A stretch of 64,000 bases of DNA from Streptococcus varani. GTDB taxonomy: Bacteria > Bacillota > Bacilli > Lactobacillales > Streptococcaceae. The notes beneath the pieces were generated by a model, which was not told where the DNA came from, did no database searches, and worked only from the letters and a program-made list of their open reading frames with translations. Where the stretch lies: the NCBI RefSeq assembly GCF_001375655.1, contig NZ_CTEN01000001.1:1-64000 (forward strand), given 5' to 3'. The position numbers were made by a program, and so were the translations under genes. This document shows positions 15,800 through 24,718 of the stretch, one piece after another (position 1 is the stretch's first letter; the number at the start of each line of letters is the position of its first letter).

Positions 15800-16451
15800 G
15801 GAGGACCGCTTTCAAGCTATCGACATTGGCTTGAAGATTGCCTTTGAAAAGGTAAGAGCCGGCCACAAAGACGTTAGCACCTGCCTCTTTAGCAGAGAGG
15901 ATTGTCTTGTTATCAATACCCCCATCCACTTCGATATCAAAGCTCAAGCCCTTAGCTTTACGCAGAGTTACCAAAGCCGCAATCTTATCTGCCATTTCAG
16001 GAATGTAGGCTTGGCCTCCAAAACCTGGATTGACCGTCATAATGAGAACCTGGTCCACTAAGTTAAGAACGTGCTCGATACTAGCTAGTGATGTTCCTGG
16101 ATTGATGACAACCCCAGCCTTCATACCAGCTGCCTTGATTTTTTGCAATGCCCCGTGTATATGGACCGTTGCCTCGGCATGAATGGTCAAGATATCTGCT
16201 CCAGCACGCGCAAAAGTTTCAATATGATTTTCTGGATTGGATACCATGAGATGGCAATCAAATACTAGCTTACTATGTGGACGCATGCTAGCTACCACAT
16301 CTGCACCAAAGGAAATATTGGGTACAAAATGACCGTCCATGACATCGATATGGACATAGTCAACCCCAGCTTCTTCCAGGCGTTTCAGTTCATGTTCAAA
16401 ATTGGCATAATCCGCTGCTAGGATGGAGGGAGCAATTTTATAGTGTGACAT
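15792..16451 (-). CDS. rpe: Ribulose-phosphate 3-epimerase
   Basis: 219 aa from the ATG at 16451; a TTG three codons earlier is too close to the ribosome site AGAAAG to be used. It is a TIM barrel beginning KIAPSILAADYANFEHEL, with metal-site motifs VHIDVMDGHFVPN, FDCHLMV and VNPGFGGQ, and the C-terminal DGGID. It interconverts ribulose-5-P and xylulose-5-P in the pentose phosphate pathway. Confidence 0.95.
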   Translation of the reverse strand: MSHYKIAPSILAADYANFEHELKRLEEAGVDYVHIDVMDGHFVPNISFGADVVASMRPHSKLVFDCHLMVSNPENHIETFARAGADILTIHAEATVHIHGALQKIKAAGMKAGVVINPGTSLASIEHVLNLVDQVLIMTVNPGFGGQAYIPEMADKIAALVTLRKAKGLSFDIEVDGGIDNKTILSAKEAGANVFVAGSYLFKGNLQANVDSLKAVLHD

Positions 16452-16572
16452 AGGAACCAACTTTCTATTTTTTAAGACGGTATTGTCTCTGTAGCAACTT
16501 CATCTTGCCAAAACCGAGCAATATAAGCTGCCTAAGTGAGAGAAAAACTAAGAACTAAATGATTACTTTTTA

Positions 16573-17445
16573 TTATTGCTTTTTAGAAACTTTCTTATAG
16601 GTTTCGCGCGTATTTTCGATTTCACTGAGGAATTGTAGGTAATTATCATACCGACTTTGTGCTACCTGTCCAGTCTCTAAAGCTAACTTAACAGCGCATC
16701 CCGGTTCATGAGTATGAGTACAGGTACGGAACTTGCAGTTCTGGCTGATCTCCGCCAATTCTGGGAAACAGTCATTGAGCAACTCGCTCTCTTTGACTTC
16801 ATAGTCCAAAGAGGAGAAACCTGGCGTATCCGCAATTTTTCCACCTTTAACAGTGAAGAAACTGACGGCTCTTGTTGTGTGGCGACCACGACCCAAACTA
16901 TCGGAAATCTGACCCGTCTCCAAGGCTAATTCGGGAGCAATTTTATTCAGTAAGGTAGATTTTCCAACTCCTGTCTGACCCATAAAAACGGTCACCTTTT
17001 CTCCAAGATGGGAGAGTAAGTCTTCTAGATGATAGAGGAAGGGATAACCAATCTTTTCATACATAGCTTTAAAAGCATCTAATTCAGAGCGGTCTTCTAG
17101 CAAATCCAATTTAGTAATATAGATGATTGGATCAATGGTTTTTTGCTCCAAAAGCACCAAGAAGCGATCCAGCAAATTGGCATTAAAATCGGGCTCTTTT
17201 GCCGACATGATGACCACAGCCTGATCAATATTGACGATCGGAGGACGAACCAAACTATTCTTCCGCTCATGAATCTTTAAAATATAACCTTCGGAATTTT
17301 CCTCAGCTGAAAAATCGACAAAATCTCCCACATAGGGCGTCTGACCTTTTTTCCTAAAATTTCCGCGAGCTCGTGTTTGATAAACCTGGCCATCTGTCTC
17401 TACATAATAAAAACCGGCCAGCGATTTGATAATTCTACCTTGCAA
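16573..17445 (-). CDS. rsgA: Ribosome small-subunit GTPase RsgA
   Basis: 290 aa with a TTG start at 17445 preceded by AAGGAG. An N-terminal OB fold is followed by a circularly permuted GTPase: G4 (ITKLDLLED), then G1 ([12 protein letters not shown]), G2 (GRGRHTTR) and G3 (DTPGFSS). A C-terminal zinc site follows ([17 protein letters not shown]). It acts late in 30S subunit assembly. It is the last gene of the left part of the conserved cluster before tRNA-Leu. Confidence 0.95.
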   Translation of the reverse strand: MQGRIIKSLAGFYYVETDGQVYQTRARGNFRKKGQTPYVGDFVDFSAEENSEGYILKIHERKNSLVRPPIVNIDQAVVIMSAKEPDFNANLLDRFLVLLEQKTIDPIIYITKLDLLEDRSELDAFKAMYEKIGYPFLYHLEDLLSHLGEKVTVFMGQTGVGKSTLLNKIAPELALETGQISDSLGRGRHTTRAVSFFTVKGGKIADTPGFSSLDYEVKESELLNDCFPELAEISQNCKFRTCTHTHEPGCAVKLALETGQVAQSRYDNYLQFLSEIENTRETYKKVSKKQ

Positions 17446-17574
17446 TACTACTCCTTTTGGTGGACCTTGGGTCTCACCACATCATTACCCTCTATTATAC
17501 CAAAAAATCAAATAGGATGGGGATTGGGTAGGCATTTCCTTTATGAAAATCTTTTACAAACAATCAAGATAGAC

Positions 17575-17603
17575 TTGTTTTTTTGAGAAAAATCATGTAT
17601 GAT
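17575..17603 (+). promoter_or_regulatory. Promoter of tRNA-Leu
   Basis: -35 TTGTTT (17575-17580), 17-bp spacer, -10 TATGAT (17598-17603). The start of transcription would fall about 10 bp before the tRNA. Confidence 0.6.
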
Positions 17604-17620
17604 AATATCATTCATTACCT

Positions 17621-17702
17621 GCGGAGGTGGTGGAACGGCAGACACGCATGCTTCAGGCGCATGTGCCCATCGGGTGTGAGGGTTCAAATCCCTTCCTCCG
17701 CA
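17621..17702 (+). tRNA. tRNA-Leu (anticodon CAG)
   Basis: An 82-nt cloverleaf. The acceptor stem GCGGAGG pairs with CCTCCGC and the discriminator is A. The anticodon arm CATGC-TTCAGGC-GCATG presents CAG. A long variable arm follows, as in leucine tRNAs, and then the T arm AGGGTTCAAATCCCT. CCA is not encoded. Its 3' half is repeated at 24057-24137, marking it as the insertion point of the sorbitol island. Confidence 0.95.
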
Positions 17703-17735
17703 TTAGAAAGACAAGAAGAAAATCCCTACCGATTT
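17655..17735 (+). repeat. Direct repeat copy A (left end of sorbitol island)
   Basis: 81 bp starting in the tRNA-Leu anticodon loop and running past the tRNA 3' end into the terminator. It matches 24057-24137 at 79 of 81 positions. The two copies are 6402 bp apart in the same orientation and bracket exactly the sorbitol operon. Confidence 0.9.
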
Positions 17736-17748
17736 GGTGGGATTTTTT
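17718..17748 (+). terminator. Terminator of tRNA-Leu
   Basis: AAAATCCCTACC pairs with GGTGGGATTTT (one bulged T), followed by T residues. A similar hairpin is preserved beside repeat copy B. Confidence 0.75.
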
Positions 17749-17782
17749 GTTTACCTGACTTAACTCATTTTAAAGGAGCTCG

Positions 17783-18451
17783 TTACAGCTTAGTAGTCTG
17801 ATAACTTTCTTGCCAATCTCTTGTAAAATCATCAACTGCTTTTTGGATAGACGGCATAGCAAAGCTGCTTTCAAAAACATCTGGGCTGAGGGTAACAGAC
17901 TGAGCACCTGCCTTGATAGCTCTAGTAACCTGCGAAACATTTTTAAAACTTGCTGCTAGGATTTTACAACTTTTCTTCTCACGAGCGATTACTTGACTTA
18001 AATCCTGAATGACTTTCTCTGGATTGATATCCAAATTTTCCATGCGATTAAAATATGGAGCTAGATAGTCCGCACCTGCTTCAATGGCTAACAAGCCTTG
18101 AAAAGTAGTATAGATTGCCGTTGCGGTTACTGAAAAGCCTTCTGCTTTAAGTTTCTTGATAGCCACTAGACCCTCTGTGGTGACTGGTACTTTGATATAG
18201 GTATTCGAACCACATTCTTGAACGATACGAATCGCATCTTCCAAGATTCCTTGGCAGTCTCTAGCAATTACTTGAACATGAATAGAAACTGAATCTCCAA
18301 TGATGTGACGAACTTGTCGAATCTGTTCAAAAAATGGAACTCCACCTTCTAACTTAGCAATTGATGGGTTTGAAGTAAGACCAGCAAGAGGCAAAATTCG
18401 ATGCCATTTCTTTATTGCTTCTAAATTTAGGCTATCCAACATATAGTCCAT
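17783..18451 (-). CDS. Transaldolase-family protein, fructose-6-phosphate aldolase-like
   Basis: 222 aa, the short transaldolase/FSA type. Landmarks are [16 protein letters not shown] near the N-terminus, the Schiff-base lysine in [10 protein letters not shown], and [16 protein letters not shown]. It likely cleaves or makes fructose-6-phosphate or a related ketose phosphate, the product of sorbitol-6-phosphate oxidation in the same operon. It is the last gene of the sorbitol operon, just inside the left repeat. Confidence 0.85.
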   Translation of the reverse strand: MDYMLDSLNLEAIKKWHRILPLAGLTSNPSIAKLEGGVPFFEQIRQVRHIIGDSVSIHVQVIARDCQGILEDAIRIVQECGSNTYIKVPVTTEGLVAIKKLKAEGFSVTATAIYTTFQGLLAIEAGADYLAPYFNRMENLDINPEKVIQDLSQVIAREKKSCKILAASFKNVSQVTRAIKAGAQSVTLSPDVFESSFAMPSIQKAVDDFTRDWQESYQTTKL

Positions 18452-18532
18452 TTTAATTCCTCCCTTTTAAAAATCTTCTCTGTCACCGCCATTTTTACTA
18501 GACAGTTTCTTTTAACTCCTTCTTACGAGAAT

Positions 18533-18898
18533 TTAAGCCGTCATTTTTATAATTGTTCCCTTTTCTAATGTAGGAAGACAATCTGCTTGCGCATGTAATG
18601 TTCCGGGAAGAGAAACATCTGCTGAACCATCAAAATTCACACTGATATGACCCAAATTTCTTAAATTTTTCTCTACTAAATCGCCAACAGCTGTAATGAC
18701 AAACTCTTGATTGTCAATGATTAATTTTCCCCCAACTTGGATTGGACCATTTAGGTTTTTATTGTCAATTGAAAAGCAAAATTCTGCTAGGTCGGCTGGA
18801 GCTTCCTCACCAAAGAGGATCAACATATTGGCCCCTTCAATCATTCCAAGTGCCTCTGGCCCGATAGCGACTACTTTTGTTTCAAAAATCACTGACAT
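18533..18898 (-). CDS. srlB: Sorbitol PTS enzyme IIA
   Basis: 121 aa, glucitol/sorbitol-specific EIIA family (EIIA-Gut). It contains the region EAPADLAEFCFSID and ends in a beta-rich part. It receives phosphate from HPr and passes it to EIIB during sorbitol uptake. It follows srlE, separated by a 129-bp gap containing a long hairpin. Confidence 0.92.
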   Translation of the reverse strand: MSVIFETKVVAIGPEALGMIEGANMLILFGEEAPADLAEFCFSIDNKNLNGPIQVGGKLIIDNQEFVITAVGDLVEKNLRNLGHISVNFDGSADVSLPGTLHAQADCLPTLEKGTIIKMTA

Positions 18899-18925
18899 GT
18901 TTTCCTCTTTTCCTTAAGTAAGTTA

Positions 18926-18992
18926 ATAATAAGAGGGTTGAGAGGGAAGTCGATGTAAGTTTCCAAATTCCATTCCAACCCACCCTTATTAT
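18926..18992 (-). other. Intercistronic stem-loop between srlE and srlB
   Basis: ATAATAAGAGGGTTG (18926-18940) pairs with CAACCCACCCTTATTAT (18976-18992) apart from a 2-nt bulge. With a 35-nt loop and no T-run it is more likely an RNA-processing or stability element than a terminator. Confidence 0.45.
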
Positions 18993-19027
18993 ACTCTTTT
19001 CCTTGTTATTTTGAAGTCTTTTTCATT

Positions 19028-20017
19028 TTATTGATAGAGACCGATTGAAGCAATCCAAGCCACAATAACACGCGGAACACCACTTAAGAAGCGTGAATAC
19101 AAAACTGACGGTACCCCAACTTCAACAGTTTCTGCTTCAGCCTCTGATAAACCAAGAGCAACCGGAATAAAGTCACAACCATTTTGTGTATTGATAGCAA
19201 AGAGAGCTGGAAGGGCCATCTGTGGTGGAATATTTCCTTTGCCAATCTCCACACCAATCAGTGTCCCAATGATTTGCGAGATAACTGCACCTGGACCAAG
19301 GAGAGGGGATAAGAAAGGAAGCGAACAGATGAAGCCGATAATCACCAAGCCCCAAACGTTTCCAGCTAAAGGTACCATGAGTTTTGCAATCCAGTTACCA
19401 ACCCCCGAACCATTGATAATCCCAATCAAAAGAGATACAAAGGCCATAAATGGCAAGATGGTATTGAGCATGGTTTGAATAGCATCACGCGCCGCTTGGT
19501 TAAAAACAGCAACTACTTTCCCAGCTCCCATACCAATACGAGCTACGAAACTTGATTCCGCTCGTTGTTCGGTAATTTTTTTGCTTGTATCATAAGTACC
19601 TGTCTTCGGAACTTCTTGAACCTCTTCAAGAATTGTTGCTGTTTCACCTGTTGCTGTAATTTGATTCAAGCCAACTGCTGAAACATAAATGTCTTCTGTG
19701 ATGTATTGTGCAAGAGGTCCTGATTTACCGGTTGCTACAATGTTAATAGTTGGAATCCCTTTTTTAGGATAAATTCCACAACGAAGCGTTCCGCCACAAT
19801 CCACAATTGCAAGTGCAATTTCCTCATCAGGAATAGAGGTTTTGAAACCATTAACAGCTTGCATACCCGTCAGATCCGCAATTTTATCGACGATTGCCGG
19901 TTTTTCACCTCCACCAGTAATATAGATAAATTTATGTTTTGCTTCAGTTGGTGTAATAACCAAAGGACCACCAAATCCACCGCTACCTTTAACAACTTTA
20001 ATGCTATTATATGCCAT
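19028..20017 (-). CDS. srlE: Sorbitol PTS enzyme IIBC component (SrlE)
   Basis: 329 aa. An N-terminal EIIB domain, with the likely phosphocysteine in [12 protein letters not shown], is joined to a C-terminal membrane part of about five helices (from residue about 175). This matches GutE/SrlE of glucitol PTS systems. Together with SrlA it forms the sorbitol channel and phosphorylates sorbitol on entry. Confidence 0.92.
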   Translation of the reverse strand: MAYNSIKVVKGSGGFGGPLVITPTEAKHKFIYITGGGEKPAIVDKIADLTGMQAVNGFKTSIPDEEIALAIVDCGGTLRCGIYPKKGIPTINIVATGKSGPLAQYITEDIYVSAVGLNQITATGETATILEEVQEVPKTGTYDTSKKITEQRAESSFVARIGMGAGKVVAVFNQAARDAIQTMLNTILPFMAFVSLLIGIINGSGVGNWIAKLMVPLAGNVWGLVIIGFICSLPFLSPLLGPGAVISQIIGTLIGVEIGKGNIPPQMALPALFAINTQNGCDFIPVALGLSEAEAETVEVGVPSVLYSRFLSGVPRVIVAWIASIGLYQ

Positions 20018-20038
20018 GATTTTTCTCCTCTTCCTTGT

Positions 20039-20581
20039 TTAGTTCAGTGTCTTGCTCAAGGTAATGCCCTGTTGTTTACATACCCAGGCAATCGTAAAGT
20101 CAGTAATCCAACCTGCAAAAAAGTTCATGACAAGTCCGACTAACATATAGCGGATTGCTAAATCCATCGTACTGAGCCCAAGAGCTTCTACACCAGTTGC
20201 AATCCCCAACCATACAAAGAGCTCCCCTGGATTAATGTGCGGAAAAACACCGTTTGAAGTGTGACAGAATTGCATCTGAGATGCTACAAAACCTGGCTTG
20301 TAAAATTCAGGCATAAAACGTCCCATAGAGATAGCCATTGGATTGCCCAGCATGAAAGCTGAAATAAATGGCAAAATCATATAGCGACTGATTGGATTTT
20401 TTGCTGAAACTTGTGCTAATTTATTGACCCTCTCCTCACCAAGTATAGCAATTAAGGCATTCATAGCAACCATCAGCATAAGAACAACTGGAACAATCCC
20501 AGTCATCCACGAAATAAAGGTTTCCCCACCAAGTTGGAAGAGTTTCATAAAACCTTCAGCAAATTTAATAATGAAATCCAT
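20039..20581 (-). CDS. srlA: Sorbitol PTS enzyme IIC
   Basis: 180 aa with several membrane helices, matching the glucitol EIIC family (MDFIIKFAEGFMKLFQLGGE, then FCHTSNGVFPHINPGELFVW). It is the membrane translocation subunit that pairs with SrlE. It lies 21 bp before srlE and 183 bp after gutM. Confidence 0.92.
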   Translation of the reverse strand: MDFIIKFAEGFMKLFQLGGETFISWMTGIVPVVLMLMVAMNALIAILGEERVNKLAQVSAKNPISRYMILPFISAFMLGNPMAISMGRFMPEFYKPGFVASQMQFCHTSNGVFPHINPGELFVWLGIATGVEALGLSTMDLAIRYMLVGLVMNFFAGWITDFTIAWVCKQQGITLSKTLN

Positions 20582-20690
20582 AGTAAACTCCTTTTTATAT
20601 AAAATACAAAGATTGTTAGAAATAAAGCAAAACTAGGAATTTAGGCCAAGTACCAAAAGCACTGGAAAAATTATCTTTTTGCACAACTCC

Positions 20691-20713
20691 TAGGTCATGT
20701 TAAAGTTCTTAAG
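20691..20713 (-). repeat. 23-bp duplication of a gutM coding fragment
   Basis: The 23 bases here match 21147-21169 inside gutM at 22 of 23 positions (encoding LKNFNMT). In the intergenic copy the frame closes at once. It appears to be a small duplicated segment left between gutM and srlA. A GGCC hairpin (AAGGCC-ACC-GGCCTT) lies about 10 bp to the right. Confidence 0.5.
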
Positions 20714-20764
20714 ATACAAAGGCCACCGGCCTTATACAAATCATTTTAGATTTCAAGTGAAATC

Positions 20765-21244
20765 CTATTGTTTTTTAAACTGAAATTTTAAACGGGTCAC
20801 TAGCATTTTGATCTGCATAGTAACATCAACAACTGGTGTATATTTCGGAACATCTTTGTAAACACCAGCTTCAACTCGAAGAAAAACTTCACGTGCATCT
20901 TCAATGGCAATTTGCAAAAGCTTATTTTCTTTGCGAACCAGTGGGTTATAATGATCAAAATAATGAATATCTTGTCCGAGATAGTCGGGCATTTCCCTAA
21001 ATTTTGCAAGAACGGTAACTCCTTGCATCTTCTGAGCAGCTAAAACTTTTCCATCCTTGTCCAGAGCAAACATCACAATGGTTCCAGATTTAATCTTTCC
21101 GGAACGTCTTCCAATCGCTACCCTACCGATCCTTCTCAATTGACCATAGGTCATGTTGAAGTTCTTAAGTTGTTTTAATCCAAGCATTATTTGTAAGGTG
21201 TAGGCAGCTAGACAAACAATAGCAAATACGATTATGAAATTCAT
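20765..21244 (-). CDS. gutM: Glucitol operon activator GutM
   Basis: 159 aa. One N-terminal membrane helix (MNFIIVFAIVCLAAYTLQIML) is followed by the GutM domain (YGQLRRIGRVAIGRRSGKIKSGT). GutM proteins act as co-activators of glucitol operons with the main regulator. Its ATG follows directly after the gutR stop, indicating translational coupling. Confidence 0.9.
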   Translation of the reverse strand: MNFIIVFAIVCLAAYTLQIMLGLKQLKNFNMTYGQLRRIGRVAIGRRSGKIKSGTIVMFALDKDGKVLAAQKMQGVTVLAKFREMPDYLGQDIHYFDHYNPLVRKENKLLQIAIEDAREVFLRVEAGVYKDVPKYTPVVDVTMQIKMLVTRLKFQFKKQ

Positions 21245-23110
21245 TTAGAATACTCCCTTATTCCTTGTTAAGTCGATGAAATCTGCCTCAGTGCGAATGG
21301 ACGTCAATGCTTCTTTTAAGTTCTTATCGCCAGCAATTCTGAAGATATCATCATATAGTTCTAACAATTCAGTCTCCATCTTGTCTTCAATCTTTGGAGG
21401 GATGGCGACAAGGAAAATCAAGTCAACAACTTCACCTTTTTCACAATGGGTCTCATCAAGAACTCCGAGCATGAGAATCGTTTTGTTTCCAACTTGATTA
21501 ATGGTATGGGGGAAACCGATACCGTTTCCAAAAATGGTGGATTCTTGCTTTTCTCTCTCTAAGGTTCGTTCCCTGAATCCAGAATCAACCAAATCCTCTT
21601 CTTCCAACAAGTCAACCATCCTAATCAAATAATCCTGATAAGAGGCTTGCTGCGGAAGATATAAGAATTTTAAAAGGATGGTTTCCAAATGTTTTTGGTG
21701 ATAACAATTGACCCTTTGCCATTCATCCCTCAGCCACTGATCGTCAAAAAGATTTGTAATCTGAATCACTGGTGATTTTAAACTAACTAGTTTTAGCGGA
21801 ATAGTAGTGAAGACAGCAAAGTAATCGTCATCTCTGTTTGGATTAAATTCTTCTTCAGAATATTGCTTTATCTCAATATCCTGACCCAAGACTCGCTTTA
21901 ACTGTCGGCAAATCATATTAGCTGTTCCCCGACCAGTGGTACAGACAACTGCAATTTTTCGATTTTTACGGTCTCCTTCAAAACTCTCTTCCCTCAATAT
22001 CATTTCGAAGTAGAGTGCCAAGTAGCTCAGTTCAGATAATTCCAATTCATAGCCAAACTTACTTTGTAACTCTTGGCCAGCAACTCGAGCCATCTCGAAA
22101 GCTAAGGGATACTTACTTGGGATGTCTCCATGAAAGATATCTTTGGCTTGCACATGGAATATCAAGCGGTTAAGCAGAAATTTCAAATGTGTGTAGATTT
22201 CGAGATAGAGGCGCTCCTCGTCAAAAGATAGCAAAAGTGTATTCTGAATTTTTTGGACCATACTTTTGAAAAGAAGTTGTAGTTCTTTGCTTTGTGTAGA
22301 TTTGTAAGATAGACCATCTATATACTGAGTGTTCAAGGGAAAGCTAATGAAATCTTGCTCATACTGACTAAGAGAAATTTGGTACGTTACTTCTAAATGA
22401 TAGATTAGCTGACCGATAATATCCGAATCAGGTAACTCATTGCTATAGTATTTTATAGAAGTATCCAGTTGTTTTTTACGAGATAATCTAGAAACAGTGA
22501 TGGAGATAACCTTGGTCAAAAGTTCTTGTGTTTTTTTAGGAATCCTATATGTTTGATAGAGCTTTTCTAAAAATATAGATGTCTCTTTTTTTAAACTGTC
22601 CGAATCAAAATAGGAATAGACATGATGAATATAGAAAAGTCGTAAATTTAATTCCGAACCTATAACCTCTAGTCCTCGATTAGGTTTCCCCACAATGTTA
22701 ACTTGATAACCCTTTGCCAAATCCTTGACATTCCGTAAATCTTTGTTGATAGTTGTCCGACTAACGCCAATCTCTTCAGCCAAATCATCAATCAAGAGCG
22801 GTTCTGAAGTTCTAACCAAACGCTTAACTAGGTAGGAAGAACGTTTACTGGAAGAGTTAAAATCACTCTCCTTGCGCAAGCTTCCAGACAAGACTTCTTC
22901 CAAACGACTATAATCATAGACTTCTAGTCGTAAAGTATTGCCAACCTGTTTGATTTGGATATCGGAATCTAGTATTTCGTTTAATTGCTCAATACTTTTT
23001 TGTAGGGTAGACATGCTGACATTCAAATTTGAACGCATCTCTTCTAAAGTGATAACATGTCGTGCTACTAAAGATTCTAAGATACGATACCACCGATTTA
23101 CCAATGCCAC
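21245..23110 (-). CDS. gutR: BglG/MtlR-type sorbitol operon regulator GutR
   Basis: 621 aa multidomain PTS regulator. It has N-terminal HTH domains (RHVITLEEMRSNLNVSMSTL; DDLAEEIGVSRTTINKDLR), two PRD domains in the middle, an EIIB-like domain with VVCTTGRGTANMICRQL (candidate phosphocysteine) and a C-terminal EIIA-like domain with GNGIGFPHTIN (phosphohistidine). Phosphorylation by PTS proteins would couple operon expression to sorbitol and sugar supply. It is the second gene of the operon. Confidence 0.9.
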   Translation of the reverse strand: MALVNRWYRILESLVARHVITLEEMRSNLNVSMSTLQKSIEQLNEILDSDIQIKQVGNTLRLEVYDYSRLEEVLSGSLRKESDFNSSSKRSSYLVKRLVRTSEPLLIDDLAEEIGVSRTTINKDLRNVKDLAKGYQVNIVGKPNRGLEVIGSELNLRLFYIHHVYSYFDSDSLKKETSIFLEKLYQTYRIPKKTQELLTKVISITVSRLSRKKQLDTSIKYYSNELPDSDIIGQLIYHLEVTYQISLSQYEQDFISFPLNTQYIDGLSYKSTQSKELQLLFKSMVQKIQNTLLLSFDEERLYLEIYTHLKFLLNRLIFHVQAKDIFHGDIPSKYPLAFEMARVAGQELQSKFGYELELSELSYLALYFEMILREESFEGDRKNRKIAVVCTTGRGTANMICRQLKRVLGQDIEIKQYSEEEFNPNRDDDYFAVFTTIPLKLVSLKSPVIQITNLFDDQWLRDEWQRVNCYHQKHLETILLKFLYLPQQASYQDYLIRMVDLLEEEDLVDSGFRERTLEREKQESTIFGNGIGFPHTINQVGNKTILMLGVLDETHCEKGEVVDLIFLVAIPPKIEDKMETELLELYDDIFRIAGDKNLKEALTSIRTEADFIDLTRNKGVF

Positions 23111-23128
23111 AATTTCCTACCTCAACTT

Positions 23129-23929
23129 TTATCCGCGAGTTTTTCCACCTGCTACATTACTTGTAATTCCTGTGATGTAGCTTGAACGGTCAGAGATGTA
23201 ATAGGCTACAAGATCTGCAACCTCACGCAAGTGACCACTGCGCCCCAGCGGAGTGGTGCTGGTTGAAGAATAGCCTGCACGAATCTCATCAACTGTTTTT
23301 CCTCTAGTATACCCGAGTGCTTCTTCATAGGCAAGAGTGCGTAAGCCTGTAGCTTCCATAATCCCTGGTGCAACTCCAACAACACGAACATTGTACTTAC
23401 CAAGTTCCTTAGCCCAAGAACGAGTATAACTATAGACGGCAGCCTTAGTAGCCGCGTAAGCACTCTGACCTTCAGACCCCTCCAGTCCAGCTTCCGAAGC
23501 CATATTAATAATGACACCTTTCTTTTTCTCGACTAAAATTCTACCAACAGCCTGGCTAACTAGATAAAGTCCCTTTTGATTAATCATGGTAATTTTCTCA
23601 AAGGTAGTATCATCCAATTCGTACTGGCCATGCGGATCCTTGGGATCAATCAAGAGTCTTGGGATGTTGATACCAGCATTATTAACCACTGCATCAATCG
23701 TTCCAAAATGGTCCACCGTAGCAGCTACCGCTGCTTCAACCTGTGCACGAGATGTTACATCTACTTCTTGGAAAAACAGATTCTTGTGACTAAGCTCATT
23801 GTTTGTCAAATCAAAATTTGCAACCTTGACACCTAATTCTAGAAGTTCTTCTGTGATCGCTTTGCCAATGCCAGAAGATCCTCCAGTTACCACAACTGTT
23901 CTACCAGTTATATTCAACCAATCCGTCAT
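23129..23929 (-). CDS. srlD: Sorbitol-6-phosphate 2-dehydrogenase (SDR family)
   Basis: 266 aa short-chain dehydrogenase. The NAD-binding motif TGGSSGIGKAI is at the N-terminus, NNAGINIP follows, and the catalytic set is Ser in INMASEAG with YAATKAA (Tyr/Lys). It oxidises sorbitol-6-phosphate to fructose-6-phosphate. It is the first gene of the operon after the cre-bearing promoter and has ribosome site AAGGAGGA. The SDR family is broad, but the operon context supports the substrate. Confidence 0.9.
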   Translation of the reverse strand: MTDWLNITGRTVVVTGGSSGIGKAITEELLELGVKVANFDLTNNELSHKNLFFQEVDVTSRAQVEAAVAATVDHFGTIDAVVNNAGINIPRLLIDPKDPHGQYELDDTTFEKITMINQKGLYLVSQAVGRILVEKKKGVIINMASEAGLEGSEGQSAYAATKAAVYSYTRSWAKELGKYNVRVVGVAPGIMEATGLRTLAYEEALGYTRGKTVDEIRAGYSSTSTTPLGRSGHLREVADLVAYYISDRSSYITGITSNVAGGKTRG

Positions 23930-23969
23930 TTCATCCTCCTTTTTGTGATATCTATTTGACAGCTCTATT

Positions 23970-23983
23970 ATAAAACGCTTTCA
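23970..23983 (-). promoter_or_regulatory. cre site overlapping the sorbitol operon promoter
   Basis: On the minus strand TGAAAGCGTTTTAT matches 12 of 14 positions of the CcpA cre consensus and overlaps a -10 TATAAT. The -35 region is poor, which fits a promoter needing activation by GutR/GutM. This predicts glucose repression of the operon. Confidence 0.6.
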
Positions 23984-24056
23984 CAAAGCAATTAAGACAC
24001 ACTTTTTTAGAAGATAAAAAAATATGCTGACCTAATTTCTAGCATACTGCTACTTG

Positions 24057-24137
24057 AGGCGCATGTGCCCATCGGGTGTGAGGGTTCAAATCCCTTTCTC
24101 CGCATTAGAAAGACAAAAAGAAAATCCCTACCGATTT
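24057..24137 (+). repeat. Direct repeat copy B: partial tRNA-Leu (right end of sorbitol island)
   Basis: Copy of the tRNA-Leu 3' half plus downstream DNA, 79/81 identical to 17655-17735. It lacks the acceptor 5' strand, D arm and most of the anticodon arm, so it is not a functional tRNA. One mismatch (C to T) falls in the acceptor 3' strand. It is followed by a terminator-like hairpin equivalent to that at 17718-17748. Confidence 0.9.
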
Positions 24138-24151
24138 TGGCGGGGATTTTT

Positions 24152-24718
24152 CTATTTCACTTGATACGCTAGGCCAAGCACGCCTGTCGTCATGGTTTCA
24201 CACTTCAATAATTCCAGATCAGCATCAACTCCGTCAAAGAAATGTAATCCACTACCAACTAGTACAGGCGATACAGTTAATTTCAGCTGATCAACCAACT
24301 TTTCCTTGAGGAGATATTGTGCCAGACGAGGGCTTCCTAGAACCACGATATCCTCACCATCTTGCTCCTTCAATGTCTGAATCTGGCTGACAAGATTTTC
24401 TTTGACAAGACGGCTATTGTTCCAGTTGACCTCATCAAGAGTTCTTGAACAAACCACTTTTTCCACAGCTTGAATCCAGACTGCATGGTTTTGTTCATGC
24501 GGACTGGCCTCCGGATTGCCTAACATGGTTGGCCAATAGTTGTGCATCATTTCATAGGTCCCACGTCCCCATAAAATGGTATCACAAGTCGATAAACCTC
24601 GATTAGCAAATGCTTCCAGCTCTTCATTGTAGCGAATAAAGCCAATATCCATTGCCCCATTGGGGCCCTCTACAACGCCATCCAATGACATGTGTAAAAA
24701 AACAACTAGCTTTCTCAT
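24152..24718 (-). CDS. Dihydrofolate-reductase-like (RibD C-terminal fold) protein
   Basis: 188 aa. [31 protein letters not shown] and DIVVLGSPRLAQYLLKEKLVD are typical of the YyaP/YwjB-like family with a RibD-C/DHFR fold. Substrates of this family are poorly known, so true DHFR activity should not be assumed. The ATG overlaps the rsmA stop by one base (TAATG), showing translational coupling. Confidence 0.82.
   Translation of the reverse strand: MRKLVVFLHMSLDGVVEGPNGAMDIGFIRYNEELEAFANRGLSTCDTILWGRGTYEMMHNYWPTMLGNPEASPHEQNHAVWIQAVEKVVCSRTLDEVNWNNSRLVKENLVSQIQTLKEQDGEDIVVLGSPRLAQYLLKEKLVDQLKLTVSPVLVGSGLHFFDGVDADLELLKCETMTTGVLGLAYQVK

Noticed and set aside
15696-16061. Plus-strand 121-codon frame
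   Set aside because: It is entirely antisense to thiN and rpe, which have intact catalytic motifs.
24057-24137. Second tRNA-Leu gene
   Set aside because: Only the 3' half is present; the acceptor 5' strand and D arm are absent, so it is a repeat, not a functional tRNA.
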